Source: Lachnospiraceae bacterium (GTDB lineage: Bacteria; Bacillota; Clostridia; Lachnospirales; Lachnospiraceae). From it: DNA of 8,877 nucleotides. This document shows, piece after piece, positions 1 to 7,163 of the stretch; within the stretch, counting starts at the first letter, position 1; each line of letters begins with the position of its first letter. The stretch covers positions 1 through 8,877 of the forward strand of contig JAGDAL010000275.1 in NCBI GenBank assembly GCA_017959525.1, in the 5' to 3' direction. Under the pieces are notes generated by a model. That model saw only the letters and a list, made by a program, of their open reading frames with translations. It did not search any database and was not told where the DNA came from. Position numbers and translations under genes: made by a program.

Positions 1-43
1 AATCTTTATAAGCATCAATAATTGCCTTCAAATCCGCACGCTA
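1..43 (-). pseudogene. flhF: In-frame amber codon and continuing flhF frame
   Basis: Immediately after the TAG at 41-43 the same frame reads RADLKAIIDAYKD up to the window edge with no further stop. In FlhF proteins the SATT segment is followed by a K-x-x-DL-x-x-I stretch (recalled family pattern, for example SATTKYRDL). The TAG therefore sits at the Lys position and the following DLKAIIDAY fits without any gap or shift. A single base change from AAG or CAG would produce it. Nothing further can be said because the rest of the gene lies outside the window. Confidence 0.7.
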
Positions 44-1183
44 GGTTGTCGCACTCAAAACCAGATAAATGGAGCGCAAATACTTGGCGTCCAAAGCATT
101 TAACAGATTCTCCAGATTCTCCCGCTGTTCCTGATTCTTATGGGAAAAACCAACCGTATCTACAAGAATCAAGTCGCAGTCGGACTGGGAAGCAACCAGT
201 TCGTTCAGATTGTCCGGTGTATAGCAAATGGCAAACGGAGCCTTCAGAATACGGGCATACTCTGCCAGCTGATTGGTCGCTGCAATTCGATATACATCAC
301 TGGTAATCAGTCCCACCTTCTTATGCATCTCCACCTGGAACATGGAGGCAAGCTTAGCGATGGTGGTTGTTTTTCCAACACCGGTCGGTCCAACCAAAAA
401 TACCACCTGTGGATGACCGCCTTCCCGAAGCTGAATGGTCTTCGGCTTCCCCATCTTTAAGACCATCTTCTGGTAGACGTTGGAAATCAAATAATCCAGG
501 CTGTTACCGGAGGCCAAAATCTTGCCCATATCCTCTAACAGCTGATTAATATACACTTCTTCTAATTCATGCTCCAACAGATTGTTGTAGAGAATCTTTA
601 AGAATGACCGATTGCTGGTGGCACGATTCAAAAAGGATGCCCCTTCTGCAGAAGCAGGCTCTGCTGCCTTTGGTGCAGGGGTTGGCTGTACCGGCTTTGG
701 CTCTTTTACAGCGGCCGGGCGCTCCTCCTGTTCCGGTGTAAACAGCGGACGAAACTCCTGCGGCTGTGGCTGCGGCTTCGCAACACTTGGCGCAGGCTTA
801 GGTGCTGGTGCAACCGGCTTCTCATCGTTCTTTTTTAACACTTCGGAAATTTCCTGAAAGGCACTCTTTAAGTCTTCTTCGTTGGCATTCAAAGAGATTT
901 TCTCATCCGCAACCGCAGAGAAATTGCCTGCGATAGGGCTTGGCTCGGTCTTCAGCGGAGCTGCCGCTTCCGAAACCTTCTCTAAGTTCTGGCCAAAACC
1001 GGTAGAACTAAGATCATCTTCTACCGCTGCAGTTACTTCGTATTCGGCTTTTTTGAAAATACCAAACAATCCGCCCTTGCCAACTTCTTTGACATTCAAA
1101 ATGACCACTTGGTTCCCAAGTTCACTTTTGGCTGCCGCAATTGCTTCTTCTTTTGTCTTTCCCTGAAACTTCTTAATGGTCAT
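41..1183 (-). CDS. flhF: FlhF, SRP-type GTPase of flagellar placement, cut short by an in-frame TAG
   Basis: FlhF is an SRP-family GTPase that helps place and assemble the flagellar basal body at the membrane. The open frame gives 380 residues. Residues 1-55 are the basic/B-domain start typical of FlhF (MTIKKFQGKTKEEAIAAAKS ... GLFGIFKKAEYEV). Residues about 122-180 are a Pro/Ala/Glu/Lys-rich linker, 185-250 the helical N domain, and 258 onward the G domain. The G1 P-loop is GPTGVGKTTT (265-274), the G2 region TSDVYRIAATNQL (294-306), and G3 is DTVGF (342-346) where the family usually has DTAGR. The frame ends at TAG (41-43) directly after LVLSATT, a point where other FlhFs continue through the G4 TKxD and G5 motifs. 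The same frame goes on as FlhF-like sequence to the window edge. As read, the product would lack guanine-specificity motifs. This could be a real nonsense mutation, a readthrough site or a sequence error near an edge. The ATG is 1 base after the flhA stop. Confidence 0.9.
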   Translation of the reverse strand: MTIKKFQGKTKEEAIAAAKSELGNQVVILNVKEVGKGGLFGIFKKAEYEVTAAVEDDLSSTGFGQNLEKVSEAAAPLKTEPSPIAGNFSAVADEKISLNANEEDLKSAFQEISEVLKKNDEKPVAPAPKPAPSVAKPQPQPQEFRPLFTPEQEERPAAVKEPKPVQPTPAPKAAEPASAEGASFLNRATSNRSFLKILYNNLLEHELEEVYINQLLEDMGKILASGNSLDYLISNVYQKMVLKMGKPKTIQLREGGHPQVVFLVGPTGVGKTTTIAKLASMFQVEMHKKVGLITSDVYRIAATNQLAEYARILKAPFAICYTPDNLNELVASQSDCDLILVDTVGFSHKNQEQRENLENLLNALDAKYLRSIYLVLSATT

Positions 1184-1184
1184 C

Positions 1185-3233
1185 TTAGCCTGTCACCATC
1201 CCAACTGATTGTAATTCTACGTTATTCTCCACCTCATTGTAGGACACTACAATCAGGTCATCAAAGAAATCCTCCGATAATTTCTTGAAATACATACGAA
1301 CGATCGGGGAGCAAACCACGATGGCTGCCTTGCCCATCTCTTCGATCTTGGATACCTCTACCTTGGCAGATTCCATAATCGCGTGAATCCGCTCCGGATC
1401 TAAGGTAATATAAGCGCCCTGTTCCGTCTGCTTGATGGAACCCATGATCTCCTGTTCCACCTTCGGGTCCACGGTAATGACGCGGTTAACTTCATTCGGT
1501 TCGAAATACTTGCCACTGATGGCACGCTTCAATCCCTGGCGGACATATTCGGTCAACACATCCGTATCACGGGAGGTGGACGCATGGTCTGCTAGAATTT
1601 CGAAAATGGTCAGCAAATCGCGAATGGAGATGCCTTCCTTCAAAAGGTTCTGCAAGACCTTCTGAATCTCGCCCAAGTTCAACAAGGACGGTGTTAATTC
1701 GTCCACAAGAACCGGGTTGGTCTCCTTCAGGTTGTTTACAAGGTTCTGAACATCCTGACGGGTCAGAAGCTCATCGATATGCTGACGGATCACCTCGGTC
1801 AAATGGGTCGCAATAATGGAAGGCGGGTCAACAACTGTATAGCCCAAGCTCTCCGCACGCTCTCTCTGGCTCTCGGTAATCCATAATGCCGGTAAATGGA
1901 AGGAAGGTTCCTGCGTTGGAATTCCAACGATTTCCTCTTCCACGTAACCCGGATTCATGGCCATATAATGATCGAACATAATCTCACCTTCGGTGATCTG
2001 TATGCCCTTGATTTTAATAATATACTGGTTCGGATTCAGCTGAATGTTATCGCGCCAACGAATAATCGGGACTACCGTACCAAGTTCTAACGCAATCTGG
2101 CGTCGAATCATAACCACGCGGTCCAGTAAGTCGCCGCCCTGGTTTACATCCGCCAGCGGAATAATACCGTAACCAAACTCCAACTCGATCGGATCTACAG
2201 ACAGCAAGGAAACCACGTTCTCCGGACGACGAATCTCTTCCGCCTCGGATTCCTCCGCAGCCACTTCCTGCTCGATGGATTCTTCTCCAATGGTCTTCTG
2301 CATGGAGCGACCGGTAATAATGAAGGCCAAACCAAATGCAAGGAACATCACGGTATTCAACGGTGTAAAAGCAAACAGAATCATCACCACGCCAACGATG
2401 TAAAGCGCCTTCGGAAGACCGAACAGCTGCTTGACCAGTAAGCCGGAGAAATCTGCTTCCTTCGAGCCCTTGGTAACCAAAATACCGGTTGCCAAAGAAA
2501 TCAAAAGAGACGGAATCTGAGATACCAATCCATCACCGATGGTAAGAATACCATACTGGTTCAGTGCATCTCCTGCCGCCATACCACCACGGGTTACGCC
2601 CATGACAATTCCACCGATTAAGTTAACAAAGGTAATGATAAGGCCCGCAGCCGCATCTCCCTTTACGTACTTCGTAGCACCGTCCATGCTACCGAAGAAG
2701 CTGGCTTCGTTCTGTAGCTTCTCACGACGGCCCTTGGCCTCTTCGTCCGTAATGGCGCCGGTATTCAAATCCGCGTCAATCGCCATCTGTTTACCGGGCA
2801 TAGCGTCCAAGGTAAAACGTGCCGTTACTTCTGCAACTCGTTCAGAACCCTTATTGATAACGACGAACTGTACAATCAATAAGATGACGAAAATAATGGC
2901 ACCAACAATCAAATCACCGCCACCTACGAAAGTACCGAAGGTGGTAACCACGTTACCCGGATTACCCGTTGTCAAAATCAAACGGGTGGAGGAAACGTTC
3001 AATGAAATACGAAAGATGGTCGTAAATAACAGAATCGTTGGGAAATTGGACATTTCCAAAATCTCCTGGGTATAGAGACAACGAATCATAATGACCAGTG
3101 CAATTGAAATGTTGAACGCCAACATCATGTCCAACATGACAGAAGGAATCGGGACGATCAAAAATACAATTGCGGCCAGTATATACGCTGCAACACCGAC
3201 GTCAGTCGTTTTAATACCACTGGTAGCGTCCAC
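1185..3233 (-). CDS. flhA: Flagellar type III export gate protein FlhA
   Basis: FlhA is the large export-gate component. Its nonameric cytoplasmic ring docks chaperone-substrate complexes and its membrane part couples export to ion flow. With the GTG start at 3233 the protein has 682 residues, normal for FlhA. The N-terminal half (about 11-310) holds around eight membrane segments, including PIPSVMLDMMLAFNISIALV (28-47). It also holds the FHIPEP family signature RVAEVTARFTLDAMPGKQMA (132-151), followed by IDADLNTGAITDEEAKGRR. An acidic linker (about 316-337) leads to the cytoplasmic domain, which has LEFGYGIIPLADVNQGGDLL (351-370), the PNQYIIKIKG region and a conserved C-terminal SPIVRMYFKKL segment. 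The longer frame from TTG at 3269 is rejected because the Shine-Dalgarno would fall inside it. The TAA stop is 1 base before flhF. Confidence 0.96.
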   Translation of the reverse strand: MDATSGIKTTDVGVAAYILAAIVFLIVPIPSVMLDMMLAFNISIALVIMIRCLYTQEILEMSNFPTILLFTTIFRISLNVSSTRLILTTGNPGNVVTTFGTFVGGGDLIVGAIIFVILLIVQFVVINKGSERVAEVTARFTLDAMPGKQMAIDADLNTGAITDEEAKGRREKLQNEASFFGSMDGATKYVKGDAAAGLIITFVNLIGGIVMGVTRGGMAAGDALNQYGILTIGDGLVSQIPSLLISLATGILVTKGSKEADFSGLLVKQLFGLPKALYIVGVVMILFAFTPLNTVMFLAFGLAFIITGRSMQKTIGEESIEQEVAAEESEAEEIRRPENVVSLLSVDPIELEFGYGIIPLADVNQGGDLLDRVVMIRRQIALELGTVVPIIRWRDNIQLNPNQYIIKIKGIQITEGEIMFDHYMAMNPGYVEEEIVGIPTQEPSFHLPALWITESQRERAESLGYTVVDPPSIIATHLTEVIRQHIDELLTRQDVQNLVNNLKETNPVLVDELTPSLLNLGEIQKVLQNLLKEGISIRDLLTIFEILADHASTSRDTDVLTEYVRQGLKRAISGKYFEPNEVNRVITVDPKVEQEIMGSIKQTEQGAYITLDPERIHAIMESAKVEVSKIEEMGKAAIVVCSPIVRMYFKKLSEDFFDDLIVVSYNEVENNVELQSVGMVTG

Positions 3234-3240
3234 AGTAATT

Positions 3241-3248
3241 CTCCTTCC
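3241..3248 (-). promoter_or_regulatory. Ribosome binding site that fixes the flhA GTG start
   Basis: GGAAGGAG lies 7 bases before a GTG at 3231-3233, the same spacing as at fliY, cheY and fliQ. The longer reading from TTG at 3269 would place this site inside the coding sequence and has no ribosome binding site of its own, so GTG is the supported start. Confidence 0.85.
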
Positions 3249-3272
3249 TTTTTTTACTAAAAAACACAAAAT

Positions 3273-3297
3273 GTATTATTTTACGCAAAAATAACAC
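3273..3297 (-). other. AU-rich hairpin in the flhB-flhA spacer
   Basis: The 72-base spacer (3234-3305) is the only gap above 24 bases in the operon. In transcript sense, GTGTTATTTT and AAAATAATAC form a 10-bp stem (one G·U pair) around a 5-base TGCGT loop. It starts 8 bases after the flhB stop and is followed by a T-rich run (ATTTTGTGTTTTTTAG). The fold is seen directly in the sequence; its role is inference. It could be an RNA-processing or stability element, or a weak attenuator. The stem is too AU-rich and the following tract too broken for a confident terminator call. Confidence 0.45.
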
Positions 3298-3305
3298 AAG
3301 ATATA

Positions 3306-4418
3306 CTATCTATTATTATAAATGACTGCGAGAACCTCTGCAACCGCTTGATACAACTCCGGCGGGATTTCTTGGCCCACATCCACCGTTGCATACAAGC
3401 TTCTGGCAAGGGGTTTGTTCTCTACCACCGCAACGTCGTGTTCTTTGGCCACTTCCTTGATTTTCTGGGCCAAATACTGCTCTCCTTTGGCTACGACAAT
3501 CGGCGCATTGGCTTCATCCGCATCATACTTAATGGCAACCGCCAAATGGGTCGGGTTCGTAATGACTACGTCTGCCTGCGGCACGGAAGCCATCATACGG
3601 CGCTGGGAAGCCTCACGCATACGCTGACGCTGCTGACCCTTGATCTGCGGATCTCCTTCTGCGTCCTTGTACTCGTCCTTTACTTCCTGTTTGGACATCT
3701 TAATGTCCTCTTTGAACTTCCACTTCCGGAAGATCAAGTCCGCAATGCCGACAATCATGTACACCACGGAAATGCGAAGACCGGTGCTCACCACCAAATC
3801 TCCCACCAAGGCTACCCCTCGAAAGAGGCTTAAGTTATAAAGTACGAATATCTCACCCGCATGATCCCGAAGGCTTAAGTAGGCAATAAACGCGATAACA
3901 AAGATTTTGACAATGGATAAGAACAAATTGAAGACAGATTCCTTGGAAAAAAACATACGCTTCAAACCGTTAATAGGATTGAACTTATCCAGCTTCGGCT
4001 TCATCGGTTCAAAACTAATTTTGAAGCGGAACTGCAGTCCCGTACTAAGGGCCGCCACAATGAAACCGCCGATAAAAAAGGGCGCGCAAATAATGATGAT
4101 CTGTAGAATCACCTGCGCAACAAACCCCTGAAAGGTATCCATGGAGATGCCATGGGTTTCGTGGGAGGTAAATTCCAAAATCACATCAGAATACACCCAA
4201 TGAAACACATTCACAAATCGTTCTGCCATAAATCCCACAAACAAGCGAATCCATAAGAACATAAAGAACAGCTCCACACCAAAAGCAAACTCCTGGCTCT
4301 TACCAACCTGTCCCTTCTTACGGGTATCTTCAATTTTCTTGGCGGTCGCCGGCTCCGTCTTCTCATCTGCGAAGAACTGCAGGTCGTACCGCAACACTAG
4401 ATGTAAGGAATCATCCAT
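3306..4418 (-). CDS. flhB: Flagellar export substrate-specificity switch protein FlhB
   Basis: FlhB sits at the export gate and switches secretion from rod/hook to filament substrates after self-cleavage. This 370-residue protein carries the N-terminal FlhB hallmark DLQFFADEKTEPATAKKIED (residues 12-31) and four hydrophobic stretches at about 44-65, 97-127, 162-184 and 206-231. A charged cytoplasmic linker follows (MSKQEVKDEYKDAEGDPQIK, 241-260). The autocleavage motif N288-P289-T290-H291 lies in VITNPTHLAVAIKYD, followed by the conserved VVAKGEQYLAQKIKEVA segment and a short C terminus. Self-cleavage between N288 and P289 is expected from family knowledge. The ATG is 1 base after the fliR stop. 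GGAAGGA stands 10 bases upstream, a good site at long spacing. The gene is intact and ends in TAG. Confidence 0.97.
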   Translation of the reverse strand: MDDSLHLVLRYDLQFFADEKTEPATAKKIEDTRKKGQVGKSQEFAFGVELFFMFLWIRLFVGFMAERFVNVFHWVYSDVILEFTSHETHGISMDTFQGFVAQVILQIIIICAPFFIGGFIVAALSTGLQFRFKISFEPMKPKLDKFNPINGLKRMFFSKESVFNLFLSIVKIFVIAFIAYLSLRDHAGEIFVLYNLSLFRGVALVGDLVVSTGLRISVVYMIVGIADLIFRKWKFKEDIKMSKQEVKDEYKDAEGDPQIKGQQRQRMREASQRRMMASVPQADVVITNPTHLAVAIKYDADEANAPIVVAKGEQYLAQKIKEVAKEHDVAVVENKPLARSLYATVDVGQEIPPELYQAVAEVLAVIYNNR

Positions 4419-4419
4419 G

Positions 4420-5199
4420 TTAATGCAATCCTTCCGTCAGATTTATAATGTTGTATTTCATCTCATGAACAATCAAATCCACTACTTCCGGGTAGAGGAA
4501 GCTCACCAAAAGAAGTACGGCCAGACCTGCAAGAAGCTTAATCTGGATACCGACCGCAAACATGTTCATCTGCGGTGCTACCTTGGCCATAATACCAAGG
4601 ACGCAGTTAATAATCATAAGCGTAGCAAAAACCGGAAGCATAATCCGAAAGGCCACAATGAAGTAATTCACCATGGCAATGGTAATTCCGGAAAGAAGCA
4701 CATCCCGATCCAACTTCGCGCCACCAAGGGGAATTACTGCAAAAGAATCCACTACGGCACGAATCAAATACTGATGGAAATTAGTAACGACCAAGAGCAT
4801 CAGCATAAAATAGTTGTAAATACTACCGGTAATGGTCACCTGCATTCTCTGGCTTGGATCAAACTCCGTAACCATAGAAAAACCGATTTCCATATCGATT
4901 AAGTTACCGGCAAATACAATAATGGTGCTGGCAATATACGCCGCAAAACCAAGAATCAATCCACTGGTTGCTTCGGAAATAACCAGCACGCCGTAACCAA
5001 TGGCAGAGGTATAGAGTTCCTCCGTCGGATGCATGGTATACAGCACCAGAATCGACACGATGGAAGCCACGCCAATCTTGCTCATGGCAGGGATACCCTG
5101 TTGATTAAAAAAAGGCGCAACGAACATAAAAGTTGCGATGCGCACTAAAATCAAAAGGAAATATTCAAAATAGACCAAATTAAACGTAATATCTGTCAT
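4420..5199 (-). CDS. fliR: Flagellar type III export gate protein FliR
   Basis: A 259-residue, strongly hydrophobic protein of usual FliR length with about six predicted membrane segments. Family features include LLILVRIATFMFVAPFF near the N terminus (residues 15-31), the G/E-rich segment GYGVLVISEATSGLILGF (68-85), IDMEIGFSMVTEFDPSQ (101-117), and the C-terminal GIMAKVAPQMNMFAVGIQIK (202-221). FliR is the single-copy subunit that caps the FliP/FliQ helical gate and contacts FlhB. It starts 3 bases after the fliQ stop with only a weak GGGA upstream, so it is probably translated by coupling. No frameshift or truncation is visible. Confidence 0.95.
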   Translation of the reverse strand: MTDITFNLVYFEYFLLILVRIATFMFVAPFFNQQGIPAMSKIGVASIVSILVLYTMHPTEELYTSAIGYGVLVISEATSGLILGFAAYIASTIIVFAGNLIDMEIGFSMVTEFDPSQRMQVTITGSIYNYFMLMLLVVTNFHQYLIRAVVDSFAVIPLGGAKLDRDVLLSGITIAMVNYFIVAFRIMLPVFATLMIINCVLGIMAKVAPQMNMFAVGIQIKLLAGLAVLLLVSFLYPEVVDLIVHEMKYNIINLTEGLH

Positions 5200-5202
5200 C
5201 TG

Positions 5203-5472
5203 TTATCCCAAGTAGAGGCTAAAACTACCCCATAAACGCGTCATGTAATCCAAAATATGATTCAGTATAAAAGATCCAAATACAATCAAAGACACAAAGA
5301 TTGCCACAATCTTCGGCACGAAGGTCAAAGTCTGCTCCTGAATGGAGGTAATGGTCTGGAAAATACTGACCGTCAAACCTACAACCAAGGAAATCAAAAG
5401 TGGCGGTGCCGAACAAATGATAATCGTATAAAATGCATCACGCATAATGTCCAATACCTGACCTTCTGTCAT
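5203..5472 (-). CDS. fliQ: Flagellar type III export gate protein FliQ
   Basis: An 89-residue protein, the normal FliQ length, with two hydrophobic helices at about residues 14-38 and 52-75. They flank the characteristic loop GLTVSIFQTITSIQEQTLTF followed by VPK. FliQ subunits pack around the FliP/FliR core of the flagellar export gate in the cytoplasmic membrane. The gene starts 13 bases after fliP and has a strong AGAGGAGG site that overlaps the fliP stop codon. An overlapping frame at 5225-5416 on the same strand is not coding: it lacks a start signal and FliQ explains the region. Confidence 0.96.
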   Translation of the reverse strand: MTEGQVLDIMRDAFYTIIICSAPPLLISLVVGLTVSIFQTITSIQEQTLTFVPKIVAIFVSLIVFGSFILNHILDYMTRLWGSFSLYLG

Positions 5473-5479
5473 AAGGCAA

Positions 5480-5487
5480 CCTCCTCT
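5480..5487 (-). promoter_or_regulatory. Ribosome binding site of fliQ
   Basis: AGAGGAGG, 7 bases before the fliQ ATG. It shares bases with the fliP TAG stop, so ribosomes terminating on fliP cover it; translational coupling is likely. Confidence 0.85.
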
Positions 5488-6379
5488 AGTAGAACGTCTT
5501 CACCAGATTTACAATTACAAGATTCCAACCGTCAGCCAACACGAAAAGCAAAATCTTAAACGGCAAAGAAATGGTGGTCGGCGGTAACATAATCATACCC
5601 ATAGACATCAACACGGATGCAACCACCATGTCGATGACAATAAACGGAATATAAATCAGGAATCCAATAATAAATGCGGTACGAAGCTCACTGATAATAA
5701 AACTCGGAACCAATACATAGAACGGAACATCATCGTAATCTTCGTAGGTGACTTCCGCAATTTCACAGAACAAGTTCAAATCCTTGGTCTGGGTCTGTCC
5801 GTACATAAATTCCCGGAACGGCTTCTCAATCTCATCCAAAGCCTCTTCCTGGGTAATGGTGCCCTCATCCAACGGCTGTAGGGCATTCTCATTGATCTGG
5901 GAAAAGGTCGGCCACATAATAAAAATGGTCAAAAAAAGTGCCAAACCAATGAGCACTTGATTCGGCGGAGATGTTTGTGTACCAATCGCCGTACGAATGA
6001 AATGCAATACAATAATCACTCGGGTAAAAGACGTCAGCATTACCAAAATGGATGGTGCCAAAGCAATTACCGTCAGGACCAGAAGAATCTGGACCGTCGA
6101 GGATAATGTTCCCGTATCTCCGTTAAAGGTTAATGTGAATCCTCTTCCCTTGGTGGGAGTCTCATCCGAAGCATTCGGGGCATTCTCCGTTGCTCCGTAG
6201 TCCGTCTCGCTCCGCTCGTTGGTATCCGGTCGAATCTGACTCTCGGCACCATAAGGAGGAATATCGGAATCCGCAGCAAAAACTGTCTCTGGTACGAATA
6301 CCAGAGCCAGTGAAATCGCCAGCGTTATACACGCAAATATAATACTAATTTTACAATACAGTCTCTGAAATCCCTTCAT
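5486..6379 (-). CDS. fliP: Flagellar type III export gate protein FliP
   Basis: FliP forms the pentameric core of the export-gate pore with FliQ and FliR. This copy has 297 residues, against roughly 220-260 for many FliPs. Residues 1-35 are a signal peptide (basic MKGFQRLYCK, hydrophobic core, probable cleavage after VFA at 35). Residues 36-80 are a polar, acidic extension rich in D/E/T/S/N. The conserved FliP core begins about residue 91: LTSFTRVIIVLHFIRTAIGT, QTSPPNQVLIGLALFLTIFI, then a soluble loop at about 160-220. The signature PFIVIDMVVASVLMSMGMIM with PPTTISLPFK covers about 245-275. The start at 6379 is chosen because it yields an intact signal peptide; only a weak GTAGG-like site precedes it. 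The gap to fliO is 9 bases. Identification is secure; the extension is the only unusual feature. Confidence 0.96.
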   Translation of the reverse strand: MKGFQRLYCKISIIFACITLAISLALVFVPETVFAADSDIPPYGAESQIRPDTNERSETDYGATENAPNASDETPTKGRGFTLTFNGDTGTLSSTVQILLVLTVIALAPSILVMLTSFTRVIIVLHFIRTAIGTQTSPPNQVLIGLALFLTIFIMWPTFSQINENALQPLDEGTITQEEALDEIEKPFREFMYGQTQTKDLNLFCEIAEVTYEDYDDVPFYVLVPSFIISELRTAFIIGFLIYIPFIVIDMVVASVLMSMGMIMLPPTTISLPFKILLFVLADGWNLVIVNLVKTFY

Positions 6380-6388
6380 TGCAAAAGC

Positions 6389-6772
6389 CTACTTCTGTGA
6401 ATTCGAATTCTCATTGCGGAAGGATTCCAAGAAACCCTTAAAATTCTTAGAAAAATTGGCAGCATCCGGAACTGTAACGTTCTCCGTCGAAAGTTCAAGA
6501 TTCTCGCCTTTGACCTGACCAATGGATGTAACCTCATCTTTGCCGACACCGATGACAAAATAATCTTCTTTGCCGACACGAACCACCTGGATATACTTAT
6601 TATTCGCTACCCTGGCCGTCTCTATAATCTCAATGTTCTTGTTATAGAAATGTGTCTTCTGGTAGTTCGCAATAAAACGGGTCACATAATAAGTCAGTAT
6701 CAGAACTCCCACAAAGATAATAAGAACGACGATGAATTCGATTACGTTCTCTCCTGTTGAAGTTAAAAACAT
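6389..6772 (-). CDS. fliO: Flagellar biosynthesis protein FliO (FliZ of B. subtilis nomenclature)
   Basis: A 127-residue bitopic membrane protein. A short N terminus is followed by one hydrophobic segment at about residues 10-32 (IEFIVVLIIFVGVLILTYYV) and then a basic, small-domain cytoplasmic region. That region includes IEIIETARVANNKYIQVVRV and DYFVIGVGKDEVTSIG, the beta-rich core typical of the FliO family. FliO acts as an assembly factor for the FliP/FliR core of the export gate and is not part of the finished gate. Sequence conservation in this family is low, so the call rests on the topology, these core motifs and the position directly before fliP. The ATG is 4 bases after the cheY stop, with a short AGGA site overlapping the end of cheY. 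Confidence 0.88.
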   Translation of the reverse strand: MFLTSTGENVIEFIVVLIIFVGVLILTYYVTRFIANYQKTHFYNKNIEIIETARVANNKYIQVVRVGKEDYFVIGVGKDEVTSIGQVKGENLELSTENVTVPDAANFSKNFKGFLESFRNENSNSQK

Positions 6773-6776
6773 GGAC

Positions 6777-7139
6777 TTATCCTATAACTTTCTTAACCGC
6801 TTCTAATACACGCTCTGCCTGGAAAGGCTTAACGATAAAGTCCTTCGCACCGGACTGAATGGCTTCGATAACCATTGCCTGCTGTCCCATTGCAGAACAC
6901 ATAATAACGCTTGCATTCGGGTCCTTCTCACGAATACCCTTCAAAGCACCAATGCCGTCCATCTCAGGCATTGTGATATCCATCAAAACAAGATCTGGAT
7001 TGCATTCAGAATACGCTTCAACAGCCTTGACTCCATTCTCGGCTTCGCCTACAACATTGTAGCCATTCTTTGTGAGGATATCTTTGATCATCATTCTCAT
7101 AAAAGCTGCATCATCACAAATTAAAATATTCTTTGCCAT
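6777..7139 (-). CDS. cheY: Chemotaxis response regulator CheY
   Basis: A 120-residue single-domain receiver, the usual CheY length, with no output domain. The acidic pocket is D9/D10 (ILICDDAAFMRMMIKDIL), the phosphoacceptor is D54 (VLMDITMPEMDG), the switch Ser/Thr is S82 (IMCSAMGQQ) and the conserved lysine is K104 (FIVKPFQAERV). The aromatic switch position is F101 rather than the Tyr of E. coli CheY. From memory, the sequence is very close to B. subtilis CheY, including the MCSAMGQQ and AKDFIVKPFQA segments. CheA phosphorylates it, and CheY-P binds FliM/FliY to bias rotation. Its place between fliY and the export genes is the known Bacillus/Clostridia arrangement. The start has an AGAGGAGA site 7 bases upstream. 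No anomaly is seen. Confidence 0.97.
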   Translation of the reverse strand: MAKNILICDDAAFMRMMIKDILTKNGYNVVGEAENGVKAVEAYSECNPDLVLMDITMPEMDGIGALKGIREKDPNASVIMCSAMGQQAMVIEAIQSGAKDFIVKPFQAERVLEAVKKVIG

Positions 7140-7146
7140 CTTTTCA

Positions 7147-7154
7147 TCTCCTCT
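7147..7154 (-). promoter_or_regulatory. Ribosome binding site of cheY
   Basis: AGAGGAGA in the 24-base fliY-cheY gap, 7 bases before the cheY ATG. It gives CheY independent, probably efficient, translation initiation. Confidence 0.8.
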
Positions 7155-7163
7155 TTGCCTTAG

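Noticed and set aside
41..43. TAG in flhF as evidence for a reassigned amber code
   Set aside because: fliO, fliP and flhB all end in TAG followed by properly spaced downstream genes, so TAG works as a stop in this genome.
2539..3075. 178-codon open frame on the plus strand
   Set aside because: It lies wholly antisense to conserved FlhA membrane segments, has no ribosome binding site, and its sequence is a compositional shadow of flhA.
3251..3266. TTTTTTAGTAAAAAA as an intrinsic terminator
   Set aside because: Only six A/T pairs with a 3-base loop, no GC stem, and it sits directly before the flhA ribosome binding site; chance pairing in an AT-rich spacer.
3234..3305. A possible promoter for flhA in the spacer
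   Set aside because: TTGTGT, TTGCGT and TAAAAT-like words occur but none pair at 16-18 base spacing, and no sigma-28 motif is present.
3348..3833. 161-codon open frame on the plus strand
   Set aside because: Antisense to the conserved cytoplasmic domain of FlhB; no family features or ribosome binding site.
4339..4902. 187-codon open frame on the plus strand across the flhB-fliR junction
   Set aside because: Antisense to two well-supported genes, His/Asn/Lys-rich without any recognisable motif, and no start signals; an antisense shadow.
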